From NCBI GenBank assembly GCA_029556545.1, contig JAKQEQ010000017.1, positions 202,699-266,698 on the forward strand: DNA of 64,000 nt, read 5' to 3'. Origin of the DNA: Candidatus Hydrogenedentota bacterium (GTDB lineage: Bacteria; Hydrogenedentota; Hydrogenedentia; Hydrogenedentales; JAGMZX01). Below the pieces are notes generated by a model. It had not been told where the DNA came from. It searched no databases and was given only the letters and a program-made list of their open reading frames with translations. Below are positions 53,525-62,841 of the stretch, in pieces; position 1 is the first letter of the stretch; every line of letters starts with the position of its first letter. The translations under genes were made by a program, and so were the position numbers.

Positions 53525-54430
53525 ATGCTCGGACGAGACATCTCATATGAGAACTTGCTGGACCAGCTAAACGACGGCGTGTTCTTTCTGGACCCAAACC
53601 AAATCATTACGTATTGGAATCGGGGTGCGGAGCGGATTTCGGGGCATTCTCGCGAGGAAGTCATCGGCGCGGTCTGCCGCGCGAATTTCCTGGGGCACGT
53701 GGACCGGGACGGCAACCCGGTCTTCGGCGCGGAATCGCCGGGGGCGCTATGCCTGAAAGACGGGCAAATCCGCGAGGAGGAACTGTACATCCGCCATAAG
53801 AACGGGCAATTGATCCCGGTGTTCACGCGGATCAGCCCGATCGAGAACACGCTCCAGGAGGTGATCGGCGTCATGGAGGTGTTCACGGACAACACGTCGA
53901 AGGTGGCCGCGATGCGGCGCATCGAGGAACTCGAGGAACTGGCGCTGATCTGCCCCGTGACGCAGGTGGGCAACCGGCGTTACGCCGAGTTGGCGCTCGC
54001 GAATGCTTTCGAGGAACTGAAGCGATACGATTGGGCCTTCGGCGCGCTGTTCGTCGATATCGACGTCTTCAAGCGGGTGAACGACGCTTACGGGCACAAG
54101 ACGGGCGACGACGTCCTGCGCATGGTCGCCCTCGCGCTGAAATCGAGCCTGCGGGCCTTCGATTTTGTCGGACGTTGGGGCGGCGAGGAATTCCTGGTCA
54201 TCCTGCCGAATATCAACGATGAAGTGCTGGCCCGTGTGGCCGAGCGGTGCCGCGCCGTTGTCGAGGAGTCTCGCTACCAATGCGCGGGCAACGAGGTGCG
54301 CGTTACGGTGTCGATTGGCGCCTCCATCGCGCGGCCCGATGAAGGGCCGACGGAATTGATCGACCGCGTCGACCAGTTGATGTACCGGAGCAAGGAGTCC
54401 GGACGCAACCGCGTCACGCTCGATACCTGA
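53525..54430 (+). CDS. PAS-GGDEF diguanylate cyclase
   Basis: This 301-residue soluble protein has a PAS domain (LLDQLNDGVFFLDPNQIIT, YWNRGAERISGHSREEVIG) and PAC (NGQLIPVFTRISPIENTLQE). A GGDEF domain follows with DIDVFKRVNDAYGHKTGDDV and the active site GRWGGEEFLVILPN. RAFD five residues before GGEEF is an RxxD inhibitory site, so product feedback is expected. The ATG at 53525 has GGGGAG nine bases upstream and is preferred to that at 53495. It would make cyclic di-GMP, the substrate of the HD-GYP protein at 28847-29851. Confidence 0.92.
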   Translation: MLGRDISYENLLDQLNDGVFFLDPNQIITYWNRGAERISGHSREEVIGAVCRANFLGHVDRDGNPVFGAESPGALCLKDGQIREEELYIRHKNGQLIPVFTRISPIENTLQEVIGVMEVFTDNTSKVAAMRRIEELEELALICPVTQVGNRRYAELALANAFEELKRYDWAFGALFVDIDVFKRVNDAYGHKTGDDVLRMVALALKSSLRAFDFVGRWGGEEFLVILPNINDEVLARVAERCRAVVEESRYQCAGNEVRVTVSIGASIARPDEGPTELIDRVDQLMYRSKESGRNRVTLDT

Positions 54431-54439
54431 GCCCCCGCG

Positions 54440-55846
54440 TCAGCGCACTTCCGTGTAGACGGCCTCGGGTTCCGCGGTTTCCCCCGTAATCGAGAATGGC
54501 AACCGGTATACCGTATCGCTTTCGAGGCTGTAGAAGTACAACCGCGACTCGGAGGGCCGCCGCCCGTGGCCGTCCGCCCAGAACGCGTAGAAGCCAGGGT
54601 GCGCGTTCACCGGCCGCCGCACATAGGTGTGGTTGTACTCGCTGTTCGCGGTGAGTTGCCGCGCCTTGGTCCACGTCGCGCCCGCGTCGCTGCTGGTCCA
54701 CATGGCCACCTCCCCGCCCGGGTTATACGGCTGCGGGCCCGTTTCAGTCGGCGCGATCACGCGCCACAGGCCGCCCGGCTCGACATAGAGGCTGCCCATG
54801 TCGTAGTTGTTGTCGGAATCCGTCAGCCGGTGAATGGCCCAGGCCGCGCCCGTCCAATGCGCGGTATGCCACGTTCGCGGCCCGTTCTCCGGACCCGGCT
54901 CCCACCCCTTCGAGACAAGGTACAGGAGGATGGGGTGCTGCTCCGCGTCGTAATTGACGTCGCACATATAGACCTTGAGCCCTTCCGATTCGTAATCATG
55001 CACGAGCGCCGGGTTGTCCACGGTGGTCAACGGCGTATCGAGCACGCGCCCGTCCACGGTGGTCCACGTCTTGCCCATGTCCACTGTTTCGACGTAGTAG
55101 ACGTTCGTTCGGAAATTCAGGCCAAGATCCTGCGGGTGGTAATTGAACGCCGTGCCCACCCGATGCCCGCACGGCCAACTGATCTGGTAATGGCCTTGCG
55201 CGATGTGCGCGAGTACCCGCCGCTCCGACCATGCCCGCCCGTCGGGGCTGGTCATCCAGTAGAGACCGCGTCCGCCCTGGTACCATGTGTGCAGGAACAG
55301 GAACCCGCCGTCGGGCAGGACCCACGGCTGCGGATAGGAGAAGTTCGTTTCGAGAATCCGTTCGAAGCGGTCGATGTTGTACGGCGCGACGCCGCGCGAG
55401 ATGTACGAGGGGCGCGACGTCCCGTGGGAACTCGAAAACACCCAAAGATAGCCGTCCTTGTCCATGGCGATGACCGGATTGTCATGCGCGTCTTCCGTCT
55501 GCTTGTCGAGCAGGATCGTGGGACGCGGGACCGTGCCCGTCGCGTGGTCGTAATACGAGACCATGTGGACCAGCGTGTTCCGGTCCGGCTTCGCGCCGCC
55601 GTAGACGAAGAACGTCTTGTTCACTTCCGCCGCGTAGACGCAAAACGGATTATGATCCACGCAGTAGGTGCCCAAGCCGCCGCTGTATTTATAGACGTAC
55701 TCGTCATTGGTCTTTTGGTTGTAATACCAGATGCCGCGATAGCCCGTGTCTTTCGAGACCGGCCATTCCTCCGCTCCGGGTGACGCGGCAAACAGGGCGA
55801 CAAGACACGCGCCCGCGATCCATCTGAAAAGACAAGGATTATTCAT
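54440..55846 (-). CDS. Secreted BNR_4-like beta-propeller protein
   Basis: This 468-residue exported protein has a signal peptide (CLVALFAASPGAEEW). Propeller blades have BNR/Asp-box traits: GRAWSERRVLAHIAQGHYQI, DMGKTWTTVDGRVLDTPL, SDAGATWTKARQL. Additional motifs are DGYLWVFSSSHGTSRPSYIS, HYQISWPCGHRVGTAFNYHP and GSLYVEPGGLWRVIAPT. The BNR_4 group includes polysaccharide lyases such as ulvan lyase PL24/25 and unknowns; catalytic residues cannot be fixed here. GGGGAG stands seven bases before the ATG at 55846. Confidence 0.75.
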   Translation of the reverse strand: MNNPCLFRWIAGACLVALFAASPGAEEWPVSKDTGYRGIWYYNQKTNDEYVYKYSGGLGTYCVDHNPFCVYAAEVNKTFFVYGGAKPDRNTLVHMVSYYDHATGTVPRPTILLDKQTEDAHDNPVIAMDKDGYLWVFSSSHGTSRPSYISRGVAPYNIDRFERILETNFSYPQPWVLPDGGFLFLHTWYQGGRGLYWMTSPDGRAWSERRVLAHIAQGHYQISWPCGHRVGTAFNYHPQDLGLNFRTNVYYVETVDMGKTWTTVDGRVLDTPLTTVDNPALVHDYESEGLKVYMCDVNYDAEQHPILLYLVSKGWEPGPENGPRTWHTAHWTGAAWAIHRLTDSDNNYDMGSLYVEPGGLWRVIAPTETGPQPYNPGGEVAMWTSSDAGATWTKARQLTANSEYNHTYVRRPVNAHPGFYAFWADGHGRRPSESRLYFYSLESDTVYRLPFSITGETAEPEAVYTEVR

Positions 55847-55924
55847 TTCATCTCTCCCCGTAGGCTGCGCCCCAAACACCCGTCCGGGGCATTCCGCGTT
55901 CCCGCAAGCGCGAGGCATCTCGAT

Positions 55925-56914
55925 TCACGGACAAGACGCCCGCGCCGCGTTTGGGTCCATCCGGCGGCGCACGTCCGCGATGACCGCGTCGAGAATGGCG
56001 TCGAGCGAGGTCTTGGGCTGGTAGCCGATGGCGGCGCGCACCTTCTTGAGGCAGGGCCGCCGGTGGCGCATGTCGTCGTAGCCTGGGCCATACGCCTCGT
56101 CGTAGGACACGTAGCGGAGAGTCGACGCGCTGCCCGTCCGTGCAATAATCCGCCGGGCCAGTTCCTCCATCGATACCGATTCGTCGTTGCCGATGTTGAA
56201 CACGTCGCCGCATATATCGCGCTGGTCCATGAGCGCGATGATAGCGGGCACCACGTCGCCCACGTAGGCGAAGCACCGCGATTGTTTCCCATCGCCGTAG
56301 ACCGTGAGCGGCTCATTGCGGATTGCCTGCGTCACGAACGTCGGGATGACCATGCCGTAACGGCCGGTCTGGCGCGGCCCGACGGTGTTGAACAGGCGCG
56401 TAATGACGACCGGGTGCCGTTTTTCGAGCCAGTAGGCCATGGCGAGGTACTCGTCGATGGCCTTCGACGCGGCGTAGGACCACCGGTGCCGGCTCGTGGG
56501 TCCGATCACGCTGTCGTCTTCCTCCGCGAAGACCTCCTTCATACTCTTGCCGTACACTTCGCTCGTTGAAGTGATCAATAGCCGCTTTCGGTAGCGGCAC
56601 GTCTCCTCAAGCACCGTCTCCGTGCCCTGGATATTGTTCACGATCGTCTGGACCGGCTGGCTCACCACCAACTGCACGCCCACCGTCGCCGCGAGGTGAT
56701 ACACCACATCCACATCGCGCACCAGTTCGCGCACCGTCTCCTGGTTCAGCGTCGAGTCGATAACGCACGTGATCCGGTCCGTCAGGTGCTCGATGTTCTC
56801 GAAGCGCCCCGTGCTCAAGTCGTCCAGCACCCAGACCGTGTCGCCCCGCGCCGCCAGCGCTTCGCACAAGTGCGACCCGATAAACCCCGCCCCGCCCGTG
56901 ACCAATGCGCGCAT
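55925..56914 (-). CDS. NAD-dependent sugar epimerase/dehydratase
   Basis: This 329-residue extended SDR enzyme has the dinucleotide motif VTGGAGFIGSHLCEAL, the Asp of VLDDLSTGRFENIEHL for NAD choice, YHLAATVGVQLVVSQP, the catalytic TSTSEVYG and YAASKAIDEYL (YxxxK), and NTVGPRQTGRYGMVIPTFV. The overall layout is close to UDP-glucuronate decarboxylase or UDP-glucose-4-epimerase relatives. The precise sugar nucleotide is uncertain. The ATG at 56914 fits the start of the fold; the upstream residues are not conserved in type. It likely supplies surface polysaccharide. Confidence 0.9.
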   Translation of the reverse strand: MRALVTGGAGFIGSHLCEALAARGDTVWVLDDLSTGRFENIEHLTDRITCVIDSTLNQETVRELVRDVDVVYHLAATVGVQLVVSQPVQTIVNNIQGTETVLEETCRYRKRLLITSTSEVYGKSMKEVFAEEDDSVIGPTSRHRWSYAASKAIDEYLAMAYWLEKRHPVVITRLFNTVGPRQTGRYGMVIPTFVTQAIRNEPLTVYGDGKQSRCFAYVGDVVPAIIALMDQRDICGDVFNIGNDESVSMEELARRIIARTGSASTLRYVSYDEAYGPGYDDMRHRRPCLKKVRAAIGYQPKTSLDAILDAVIADVRRRMDPNAARASCP

Positions 56915-57027
56915 GTGTGTCTCCCGCGATTCTGATGGGAACCTCATTATACGAACGGCGGACCATCCCCTCAAGGAGACAAATCAACGTTCGGTGTGGA
57001 GACCTCGTCAATGGACGCCCTCGAACG

Positions 57028-57465
57028 TCAAAGATCCGCGAAGTCTTCCGCCCGGGGCAACCCGCGTAGCGCCTCGGCAAGGGCGTCCGGCGGCGGCGCC
57101 AGCTTACGGTTCTCCAGATTCAACCAGCCGCCGATACTCGTGACCACGGCCGCCGGTCGGCCGTCTTCGCTGAAAAAGCGATTGCGAACCCGAAACCGGG
57201 TCCCGTTCCCGCCGAGGCCCGCGAGTTCCAGCGTCACGCGAACCTGCTCAAGCAACCGTATTTCCTTTAAGTACTCGATGTCGTCCCTGAAGATCACCGG
57301 CCCGAACCGGAGCCGCGCGAATTCCCCCACGGAGAATCCGCACGCCTCGAAATACATCATGCGCACCGTCCCGCTCAGGTCCAGGTACGCCGTGTTGCGC
57401 ATGTGCCCATTGAAATCCATATCGCCCCAGCCCGCCGTAAACACCCGTTCAAAGCCGCCGTCCAT
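57028..57465 (-). CDS. Hotdog-fold acyl-CoA thioesterase-like protein
   Basis: This 145-residue protein has a 4HBT-type hotdog pattern, GWGDMDFNGHMRNTAYLDL (Asp and HMxN) and VIFRDDIEYLKEIRLLEQVR, with GWLNLENRKLAPPPDAL at the end. Such YbgC/FadM-like enzymes hydrolyse acyl-CoA. AGGGAGA stands eight bases before the ATG at 57465. An ATG at 57558 also has a GAGG and would add 31 residues of unclear relation. The HMRN replaces the more common HVNN. Confidence 0.8.
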   Translation of the reverse strand: MDGGFERVFTAGWGDMDFNGHMRNTAYLDLSGTVRMMYFEACGFSVGEFARLRFGPVIFRDDIEYLKEIRLLEQVRVTLELAGLGGNGTRFRVRNRFFSEDGRPAAVVTSIGGWLNLENRKLAPPPDALAEALRGLPRAEDFADL

Positions 57466-57741
57466 ACCGAATATCTCCCTGTTTCCCGCGATGCGCGACG
57501 CCTCGCCCGCAAAGTGCACCCTATCATCGCGCGGAAAGTAGTCGCTTCGCCACTTCATCCCGACACCTCGCGCTGGGCCCATTCCCCGCGTGGTCAGTTC
57601 GGAGAACAAACGACATCTCCGACGCTAGTCTCCCTTGTTTCCGCCGAGTTCCCGTGGTATATCAGGCGGCAAACCGTCCCTCGCGTCGCGCCGACGCAAA
57701 TGTGGTCAGGAGACGTTTTGTAGGCAAGAGGTAGCTGCCAC

Positions 57742-59178
57742 GTGAAGACGCGCGAAGTATTGTTGGTGAATCCGAATTTCATGCGGCCGCCCGTCGCGCC
57801 GCTGGGACTCGAATACACCGCTGACGCGCTGGCTCGGGAAGGATTCGCACCCGTCGTGTGCGATCTTGCGTTTGCCGAGGACTGGCGCACGACGCTCGAT
57901 GCGGCGCTCGATTCGGGCCGCTTCGCGGCCGTGCTGGTTTCCGTGCGGAATATTGACGACTCCTACTTCGCCAGCCAGGATTTTGTGCTGGCGCGGACCG
58001 CCGAAGTCGTCGCCTGGATCAAGTTACACAGCGACCTGCCCGTATGTCTCGGCGGCGTGGGCTTCTCGTGCGCACCGCGCGAAGTCTTAAGCTTCACGGG
58101 CGCGGATTATGGGATCGCGGGCGACGGAGAGGCGGGCGCGCCCGCGTTCCTTCGCGCGCTAACCGGGGAACGGGACCTCGAATCCGTGCCGGGGATCGTG
58201 CGTAGCGGTGAAGACGGGCCGGTGGCGGAACAGTCCTTTGCGCGGACGGACGTCGCAGTGGCCCCCGCGTCGCGCCGCTGCTTCCTGGATAATCGCAGGT
58301 ACTTCGAGGAAGGGGGGCAGGCGGGTATCGAGACGAAACGGGGCTGCGCCATGCCGTGCGTGTATTGCTCGGAGCCGCTGGCCAAGGGGCGCGTGATGCG
58401 CCTGCGCACGCCCGAGGCGGTGGTGGGCGAGGTCGGCGCGTTGTTGGAACAGGGTATCGACGTGTTCCACCTGTGCGACAGCGAATTCAACGTGCCCGGC
58501 GACCATGCGTTCGCGGTGTGTGAAGCGTTGTGCGCCGCCGGCGTGCATGAGCGGATACGGTGGTACGCCTACGTGTATCCGGTCCCCTTTGACCTTGAAC
58601 TTGCCCGCGCGATGGCCCGGGCAGGTTGCGTGGGGCTCGATTTCGGGGTAGACCATCTCGACGAAGGCATGCTGCGGCGGTTGGGCCGCCGCTACACGGC
58701 GGAAGACGTGCGCTGCGCGGTGGCCGCGTGCAGGGATGCGGGCATCGCGGTCATGTGCGACATGCTGCTCGGCGGACCGGGCGAGACGCGCGAGACGCTT
58801 TCCCACGCCATCGCGTCAATGCGGGAGTTCGCGCCGGACCGCGTGGGGCTTTCCTGCGGCGTGCGGGTATACCCGTACACACCCCTCGGGCGCGCCGTGC
58901 GGGACATGGGGCCGGTGCGCGATAATCCACATCTTCATGGGGCCACAATGGATAACGACGACTTGCTGCGCCCCGTCTTCTACGTGGACGCCGGGATCGG
59001 CCTGGACATTCATGATTACGTGGAGACCCTGGTGGCGGGGGACGCGCGGTTCCTGCATGCGAACCCGAACCGCAAGGACGGCAATTACAACTACAACGAC
59101 AACACGGTGCTGGTCGAGGCCATACGCGGCGGGAAACGCGGCGCGTACTGGGATATTCTGCGGCGTGTGCGCCGTTGA
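57742..59178 (+). CDS. Radical SAM protein with B12-binding-like domain
   Basis: This 478-residue protein has an N-terminal B12-binding-like fold (VLLVNPNFMRPPVAPLGLEY, AAVLVSVRNIDD, LPVCLGGVGFS). A radical SAM core with CAMPCVYC (C202, C206, C209) follows, and further elements are HLCDSEFNVPGDHAF, GLDFGVDHLDEGMLRRLGRR and MCDMLLGGPGETRETL. A cobalamin-binding DxHxxG is not present, so B12 may not bind. Members do methylations and unusual C-H chemistry; the substrate is unknown. GTG at 57742 has AGAGGT nine bases before it. Confidence 0.88.
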   Translation: MKTREVLLVNPNFMRPPVAPLGLEYTADALAREGFAPVVCDLAFAEDWRTTLDAALDSGRFAAVLVSVRNIDDSYFASQDFVLARTAEVVAWIKLHSDLPVCLGGVGFSCAPREVLSFTGADYGIAGDGEAGAPAFLRALTGERDLESVPGIVRSGEDGPVAEQSFARTDVAVAPASRRCFLDNRRYFEEGGQAGIETKRGCAMPCVYCSEPLAKGRVMRLRTPEAVVGEVGALLEQGIDVFHLCDSEFNVPGDHAFAVCEALCAAGVHERIRWYAYVYPVPFDLELARAMARAGCVGLDFGVDHLDEGMLRRLGRRYTAEDVRCAVAACRDAGIAVMCDMLLGGPGETRETLSHAIASMREFAPDRVGLSCGVRVYPYTPLGRAVRDMGPVRDNPHLHGATMDNDDLLRPVFYVDAGIGLDIHDYVETLVAGDARFLHANPNRKDGNYNYNDNTVLVEAIRGGKRGAYWDILRRVRR

Positions 59179-59220
59179 CGCGGTGGTGGGAATACCCATC
59201 AAACTTCACGGGGAACTATC

Positions 59221-59931
59221 ATGACGACATCGTGTAACAAGCCGGGGCCCGAGGAGGCGTTGCATCTCCTCGATGAGGGAAATCGCCGTTTCGTCGAAGG
59301 GCGCTCGACACATCCGCATGCCGACGCCGCGCGGCGCGGCCTTGCCGCGACCTCGCAGCAGGCGGACTACGCCTATGCCACCGTGATCAGTTGCAGCGAC
59401 TCGCGCGTGCCCGTCGAAATCCTGTTCGACGCTGGCATCATGGACCTATTCGTCGTGCGCGTCGCGGGGAACGTGTGCAACACGGACGAGATCGGGTGCA
59501 TCGAGTACGGGTTGGCGCACGTGCGAACGCCCCTGCTCGTCGTCCTGGGGCATACCCAATGCGGGGCCGTTACCGCGGTTACGCGGGTATTGCAGGGGCA
59601 CGGGCATCCCCTCGAACGCAATATCCCACCGCTCGTGCGCGGCATCGAGCCGGCGGTGCGGCGCGCCCTCGAAAGCGGCGCGACGGAGAACGAGGAGACC
59701 GTGTTTCGGCGGGCCGTCGAGGAGAATGTGTGGGAGGCCATCGGCAACCTCTTCCTGGCGAGTCCCCGGACCCGCGAACTGGTGCATGGCGGCCAGGCGC
59801 GCGTATGCGGCGCGATTTACGAACTCGAAACCGGGTGCGTGCGCTGGCTTGATGAGGCGCGCGTCGCGGAACTGCTCGACGCGGCCGAACGTGATCCGGT
59901 GCGCGCCGTGGAACCGTTTGCGGAAGAATAG
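59221..59931 (+). CDS. Beta-class carbonic anhydrase
   Basis: This 236-residue zinc enzyme interconverts CO2 and bicarbonate. The Zn ligands C58, H111 and C114 and the catalytic dyad D60/R62 are present in SCSDSRVPVEILFD and VLGHTQCGAVTAV. FVVRVAGNVCNTDEIGCIEYG is the family segment between them. Length fits prokaryotic beta-CA. It lies 42 bp after the radical SAM gene. A hairpin after the stop probably terminates it. Confidence 0.95.
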   Translation: MTTSCNKPGPEEALHLLDEGNRRFVEGRSTHPHADAARRGLAATSQQADYAYATVISCSDSRVPVEILFDAGIMDLFVVRVAGNVCNTDEIGCIEYGLAHVRTPLLVVLGHTQCGAVTAVTRVLQGHGHPLERNIPPLVRGIEPAVRRALESGATENEETVFRRAVEENVWEAIGNLFLASPRTRELVHGGQARVCGAIYELETGCVRWLDEARVAELLDAAERDPVRAVEPFAEE

Positions 59932-59960
59932 CGTGCCCCGATCAACGCCCCGACGCATCC

Positions 59961-59986
59961 GACCGGTCGGGCCGTTCCGACCGGTC
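59961..59986. terminator. Bidirectional hairpin between convergent genes
   Basis: GACCGGTCGG and CCGACCGGTC form a perfect 10-bp inverted repeat with a 6-base loop (GCCGTT), placed between the ends of the carbonic anhydrase (59931) and adenylate kinase (60037) genes. There is no strong T-run. It is a plausible shared terminator. Confidence 0.6.
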
Positions 59987-60036
59987 TACGGTTTCCACCT
60001 GTCCGAAGTCCCCCGACCCGAGAGATACGCGTGCCC

Positions 60037-60786
60037 TCAGAAAAACCGTTTGTCGACAAGCGTCTCGGTCCGGCCGAAGACCGTATCCGGCGACCCTTCC
60101 GCCGAGATGTTGATCAGCAGGCCCTTGCGATCATAGTAGTCGGCCAGCGGCGCGGTGCTGTCCTCATAGGCCTTCAGGCGCACGCGGATGGCGTCGGGCT
60201 GGTCGTCGTCGCGCTGGTACAGTTCGCCGCCGCACTTGTCGCACATGCCCTCGACTTGCGGCGGATTGAAGATCACATGCGCCGTCGCCTTGCAGGCCCT
60301 GCACGTGCGGCGCCCGCTCAGGCGCCGGATAACCTCGTCGGTATCCAGCGTGTAATTCAGTACGGCGTCCAGGCTGACGCCGAGTTCAGCCAGCATGTCC
60401 TCCAGCGCTTTCGCTTGGTCCACCGTCCGGGGGAATCCGTCCAGCAGGAATCCATAGCCGCACGTGAGGCAATCGTACCGCTCGCGCACGATCTGCACCA
60501 CCGTCTCGTCCGAAACGAGCTTGCCTTGCTTCATGCGTTCGACGGCCTCGCGCATGGTCTCGGTCATCGCGTCCGAGCTGGCGCTCTTCGCCGCGCGGAA
60601 CACATCGCCCGTGGACAACTGGCAGCACTTGTACTTCTTGGAAAGATGTTCCGCCTGGGTGCCCTTGCCGACGCCCGGCGCGCCCAGCAACACCATGTGC
60701 AGCGGCCGCTCGGGCGGTGCGTCCGTACGCTCGCAACACCCCTGCTTGCCGTGAAGCCAACGTGCGCGATCTCCTTCTACTACCAC
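60037..60786 (-). CDS. adk: Adenylate kinase (zinc-lid type) with N-terminal extension
   Basis: This 249-residue enzyme catalyses AMP + ATP to 2 ADP. The P-loop GAPGVGKGT lies at residues 35-43. STGDVFRAA and GFLLDGFPRTVDQAKAL bind AMP, and the lid has CRAC and CDKC for zinc. The final part QPDAIRVRLKAYEDSTAPLA is standard. GTG at 60786 has GGGAGAG at about five bases, which gives a 30-residue extension rich in Cys and basic residues before the usual Met (residue 31). That internal ATG (60696) has no ribosome-binding site. Confidence 0.93.
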   Translation of the reverse strand: MVVEGDRARWLHGKQGCCERTDAPPERPLHMVLLGAPGVGKGTQAEHLSKKYKCCQLSTGDVFRAAKSASSDAMTETMREAVERMKQGKLVSDETVVQIVRERYDCLTCGYGFLLDGFPRTVDQAKALEDMLAELGVSLDAVLNYTLDTDEVIRRLSGRRTCRACKATAHVIFNPPQVEGMCDKCGGELYQRDDDQPDAIRVRLKAYEDSTAPLADYYDRKGLLINISAEGSPDTVFGRTETLVDKRFF

Positions 60787-60857
60787 TGTTTCTCTCCCGT
60801 AACGTTGCGATAGTCCCAGTGAAATCGGGATCACTCCCCGGTTTCGCAAACGCGCGA

Positions 60858-60888
60858 AGTATAGCACAGCAACCGCGACTTGCCGCAA
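60858..60888 (-). promoter_or_regulatory. Possible adk promoter
   Basis: On the minus strand TATACT (60858-60863) fits the -10 consensus well. A TTGCGG lies 19 bp upstream (60883-60888), which is a long spacer. The start of transcription would be about 70 bp before the adk GTG. Confidence 0.3.
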
Positions 60889-61033
60889 CGACCTTCGCCG
60901 AGAGCATTCCTTCGACGCCGTGCTTGGGCTCAGCCTCGCAACGCGGTCCGCGCAGGGCCGCGCGCGTGCGCGGACGGCGGGGTAAGGGGCGTGACTCCCG
61001 CGTGGATGCTTGCTCCAAGAATCCGCGATCGGC

Positions 61034-62557
61034 TCAGGTAACGTAAAGGCTCTCGGTCGAAAAACACGCATCGCTGGTCAGGTTGACCCCCAGCGTTCGC
61101 AGTCCCGCCTCGTCGCCCGGCGTCGGTATGTGCGTCATGTGCATGTCGCACCCCCTGAGGTTCTTGAGTTGCTCGATGGCGAGCTTCGTTGCGCTGTTCA
61201 ACGGTGTCGAAGCGCCCACGGCAATCAGGGCTTCCTCAAGGTCGAGACTGACGTTCTTGCTGTCTCTCATATCACGTTTCATGTCGCCGATCGCCTCGAT
61301 GATGCTGGGCGAGATCAGGTGAATCTTATCCGGAATCTCCGCAAGATGCTTGATAGCGTTCAGCACGGCGCTCGTGGCGGCGTGCATCAACGGCGAGTTG
61401 CTGCCGGTGATTATCGTGCCGTCCGGAAGTTCGATCGCCGTGCCGCAATAAACGCCGTCATGACCCTTGTTGTTGTGTTGCGCTCGCAGCGCGGCTTCCC
61501 GCGCCGGGCGCACGACCCGGCGATCCTCAACCTCCATGCCGAGTTCGTTCATTATCAGTTCAACCCGCTCGACGGTCTCCTTTTCCACCAGCCCCATCAT
61601 ATACTCGCAGCGGTAGCGAAGGACTCGCCGCACTATCTCCTGTTTGGCCGCTTCGCGAACCTGTTCCTCGTCCACGATACCGAAACCGACCCGGTTGACC
61701 CCCATATCGGTTGGCGATCGATAGAAGGATTCGCCGCCGGTGATCTTCTCCAGAATCCGTTTCAACAGAGGAAACGCTTCCACGTCCCGGTTGTAGTTGA
61801 CGGCGGTCTCTCCGTACGCCTCCAAATGAAACGGGTCTATCACATTTACGTCTTTAAGGTCCGCCGTCGCCGCTTCATACGCCACGTTCACCGGGTGTTT
61901 CAGCGGCAGGCTCCAGATCGGAAACGTCTCGAACTTGGCATATCCGGCCCCCACGTCCCGTTCATATTCGTGATAAAGCTGCGAAAGGCACGTGCCCAGT
62001 TTCCCGCTGCCGGGGCCCGGGCCGGCTACCACTACCAACGGACGCGTGGTCTCGATGTAGGTATTGCGTCCGTATCCCTCTTTGCTGACGATGAGATCCA
62101 CGTCCGTTGGGTAACCGCGCGTAGCGTGATGGGTATACACCCGGATTTTGCGCCGTTCGAGTTTGTTTTTGAAAAGCAGCGCGGCAGGCTGGTCCTCATA
62201 CCGGGTGATGACTACGGCCGTGATGTCCAGGCCCCAATCCAACCGCAGATCATCAATCAACTTGAGCATGTCGATATCGTAGGTAATACCAAAGTCGGCC
62301 CGGATCTTCTTCCGGTCGATATCCCCGGCGTAGATGCACAGAATGACGTCGATCTCGTCCTTGAGCTGTTGGAGCAGCCGCATCTTCACGTTCGGGTCGA
62401 AATTCGGCAACACCCGGGCCGCGTGGTAGTCAAAGATCAGTTTCCCCCCGAACTCCAGATAGAGCTTATTGTCAAATCGCTTGATGCGTTCGAAGATGGC
62501 GGCCGCTTGTTCTTCAAGATACTTCTCTACGTTAAAAGCGACTCGCCTGCCCGTCAT
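61034..62557 (-). CDS. DUF1846 protein
   Basis: This 507-residue cytoplasmic protein belongs to the conserved DUF1846 family of bacteria and archaea, structurally known but not functionally settled. Family-like segments are GRRVAFNVEKYLEEQAAAI, RFDNKLYLEFGGKLIFDYHA, PLVVVAGPGPGSGKLGTCLS, SPTDMGVNRVGFGI, YCGTAIELPDGTIITGSNSP and GCDMHMTHIPTPGDEAGL. The GPGPGSGKLGTC loop resembles a phosphate-binding turn. The ATG at 62557 has GGAG at nine bases. It is divergent from guaA with about 280 bp between. Confidence 0.9.
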   Translation of the reverse strand: MTGRRVAFNVEKYLEEQAAAIFERIKRFDNKLYLEFGGKLIFDYHAARVLPNFDPNVKMRLLQQLKDEIDVILCIYAGDIDRKKIRADFGITYDIDMLKLIDDLRLDWGLDITAVVITRYEDQPAALLFKNKLERRKIRVYTHHATRGYPTDVDLIVSKEGYGRNTYIETTRPLVVVAGPGPGSGKLGTCLSQLYHEYERDVGAGYAKFETFPIWSLPLKHPVNVAYEAATADLKDVNVIDPFHLEAYGETAVNYNRDVEAFPLLKRILEKITGGESFYRSPTDMGVNRVGFGIVDEEQVREAAKQEIVRRVLRYRCEYMMGLVEKETVERVELIMNELGMEVEDRRVVRPAREAALRAQHNNKGHDGVYCGTAIELPDGTIITGSNSPLMHAATSAVLNAIKHLAEIPDKIHLISPSIIEAIGDMKRDMRDSKNVSLDLEEALIAVGASTPLNSATKLAIEQLKNLRGCDMHMTHIPTPGDEAGLRTLGVNLTSDACFSTESLYVT

Positions 62558-62841
62558 CGCAGTAAACTCCATCCCGCAAGGTGTTTGGAACACCCGGATT
62601 CTAAATCCCTCAGCGCCCGGCAATCAATCTCGTGCGGTTGTGTTCGCGCGGAAACAGCGCCAGACCGGGCCCTCGTTTCCGTTCCCCGGCCGTATTGCGA
62701 ATATTGTGTGGGTATCTGGTAATATTCCTCCCGCCATGGCCGGGTTCGGGTGGTGAAGTGCGGCCGTGGCGGATGGCGGGCTGCGTATCCTCCTCGCAGA
62801 AACGAAACCGAAGCCAGCGCTTCAATAGGAGCTGAACATCC

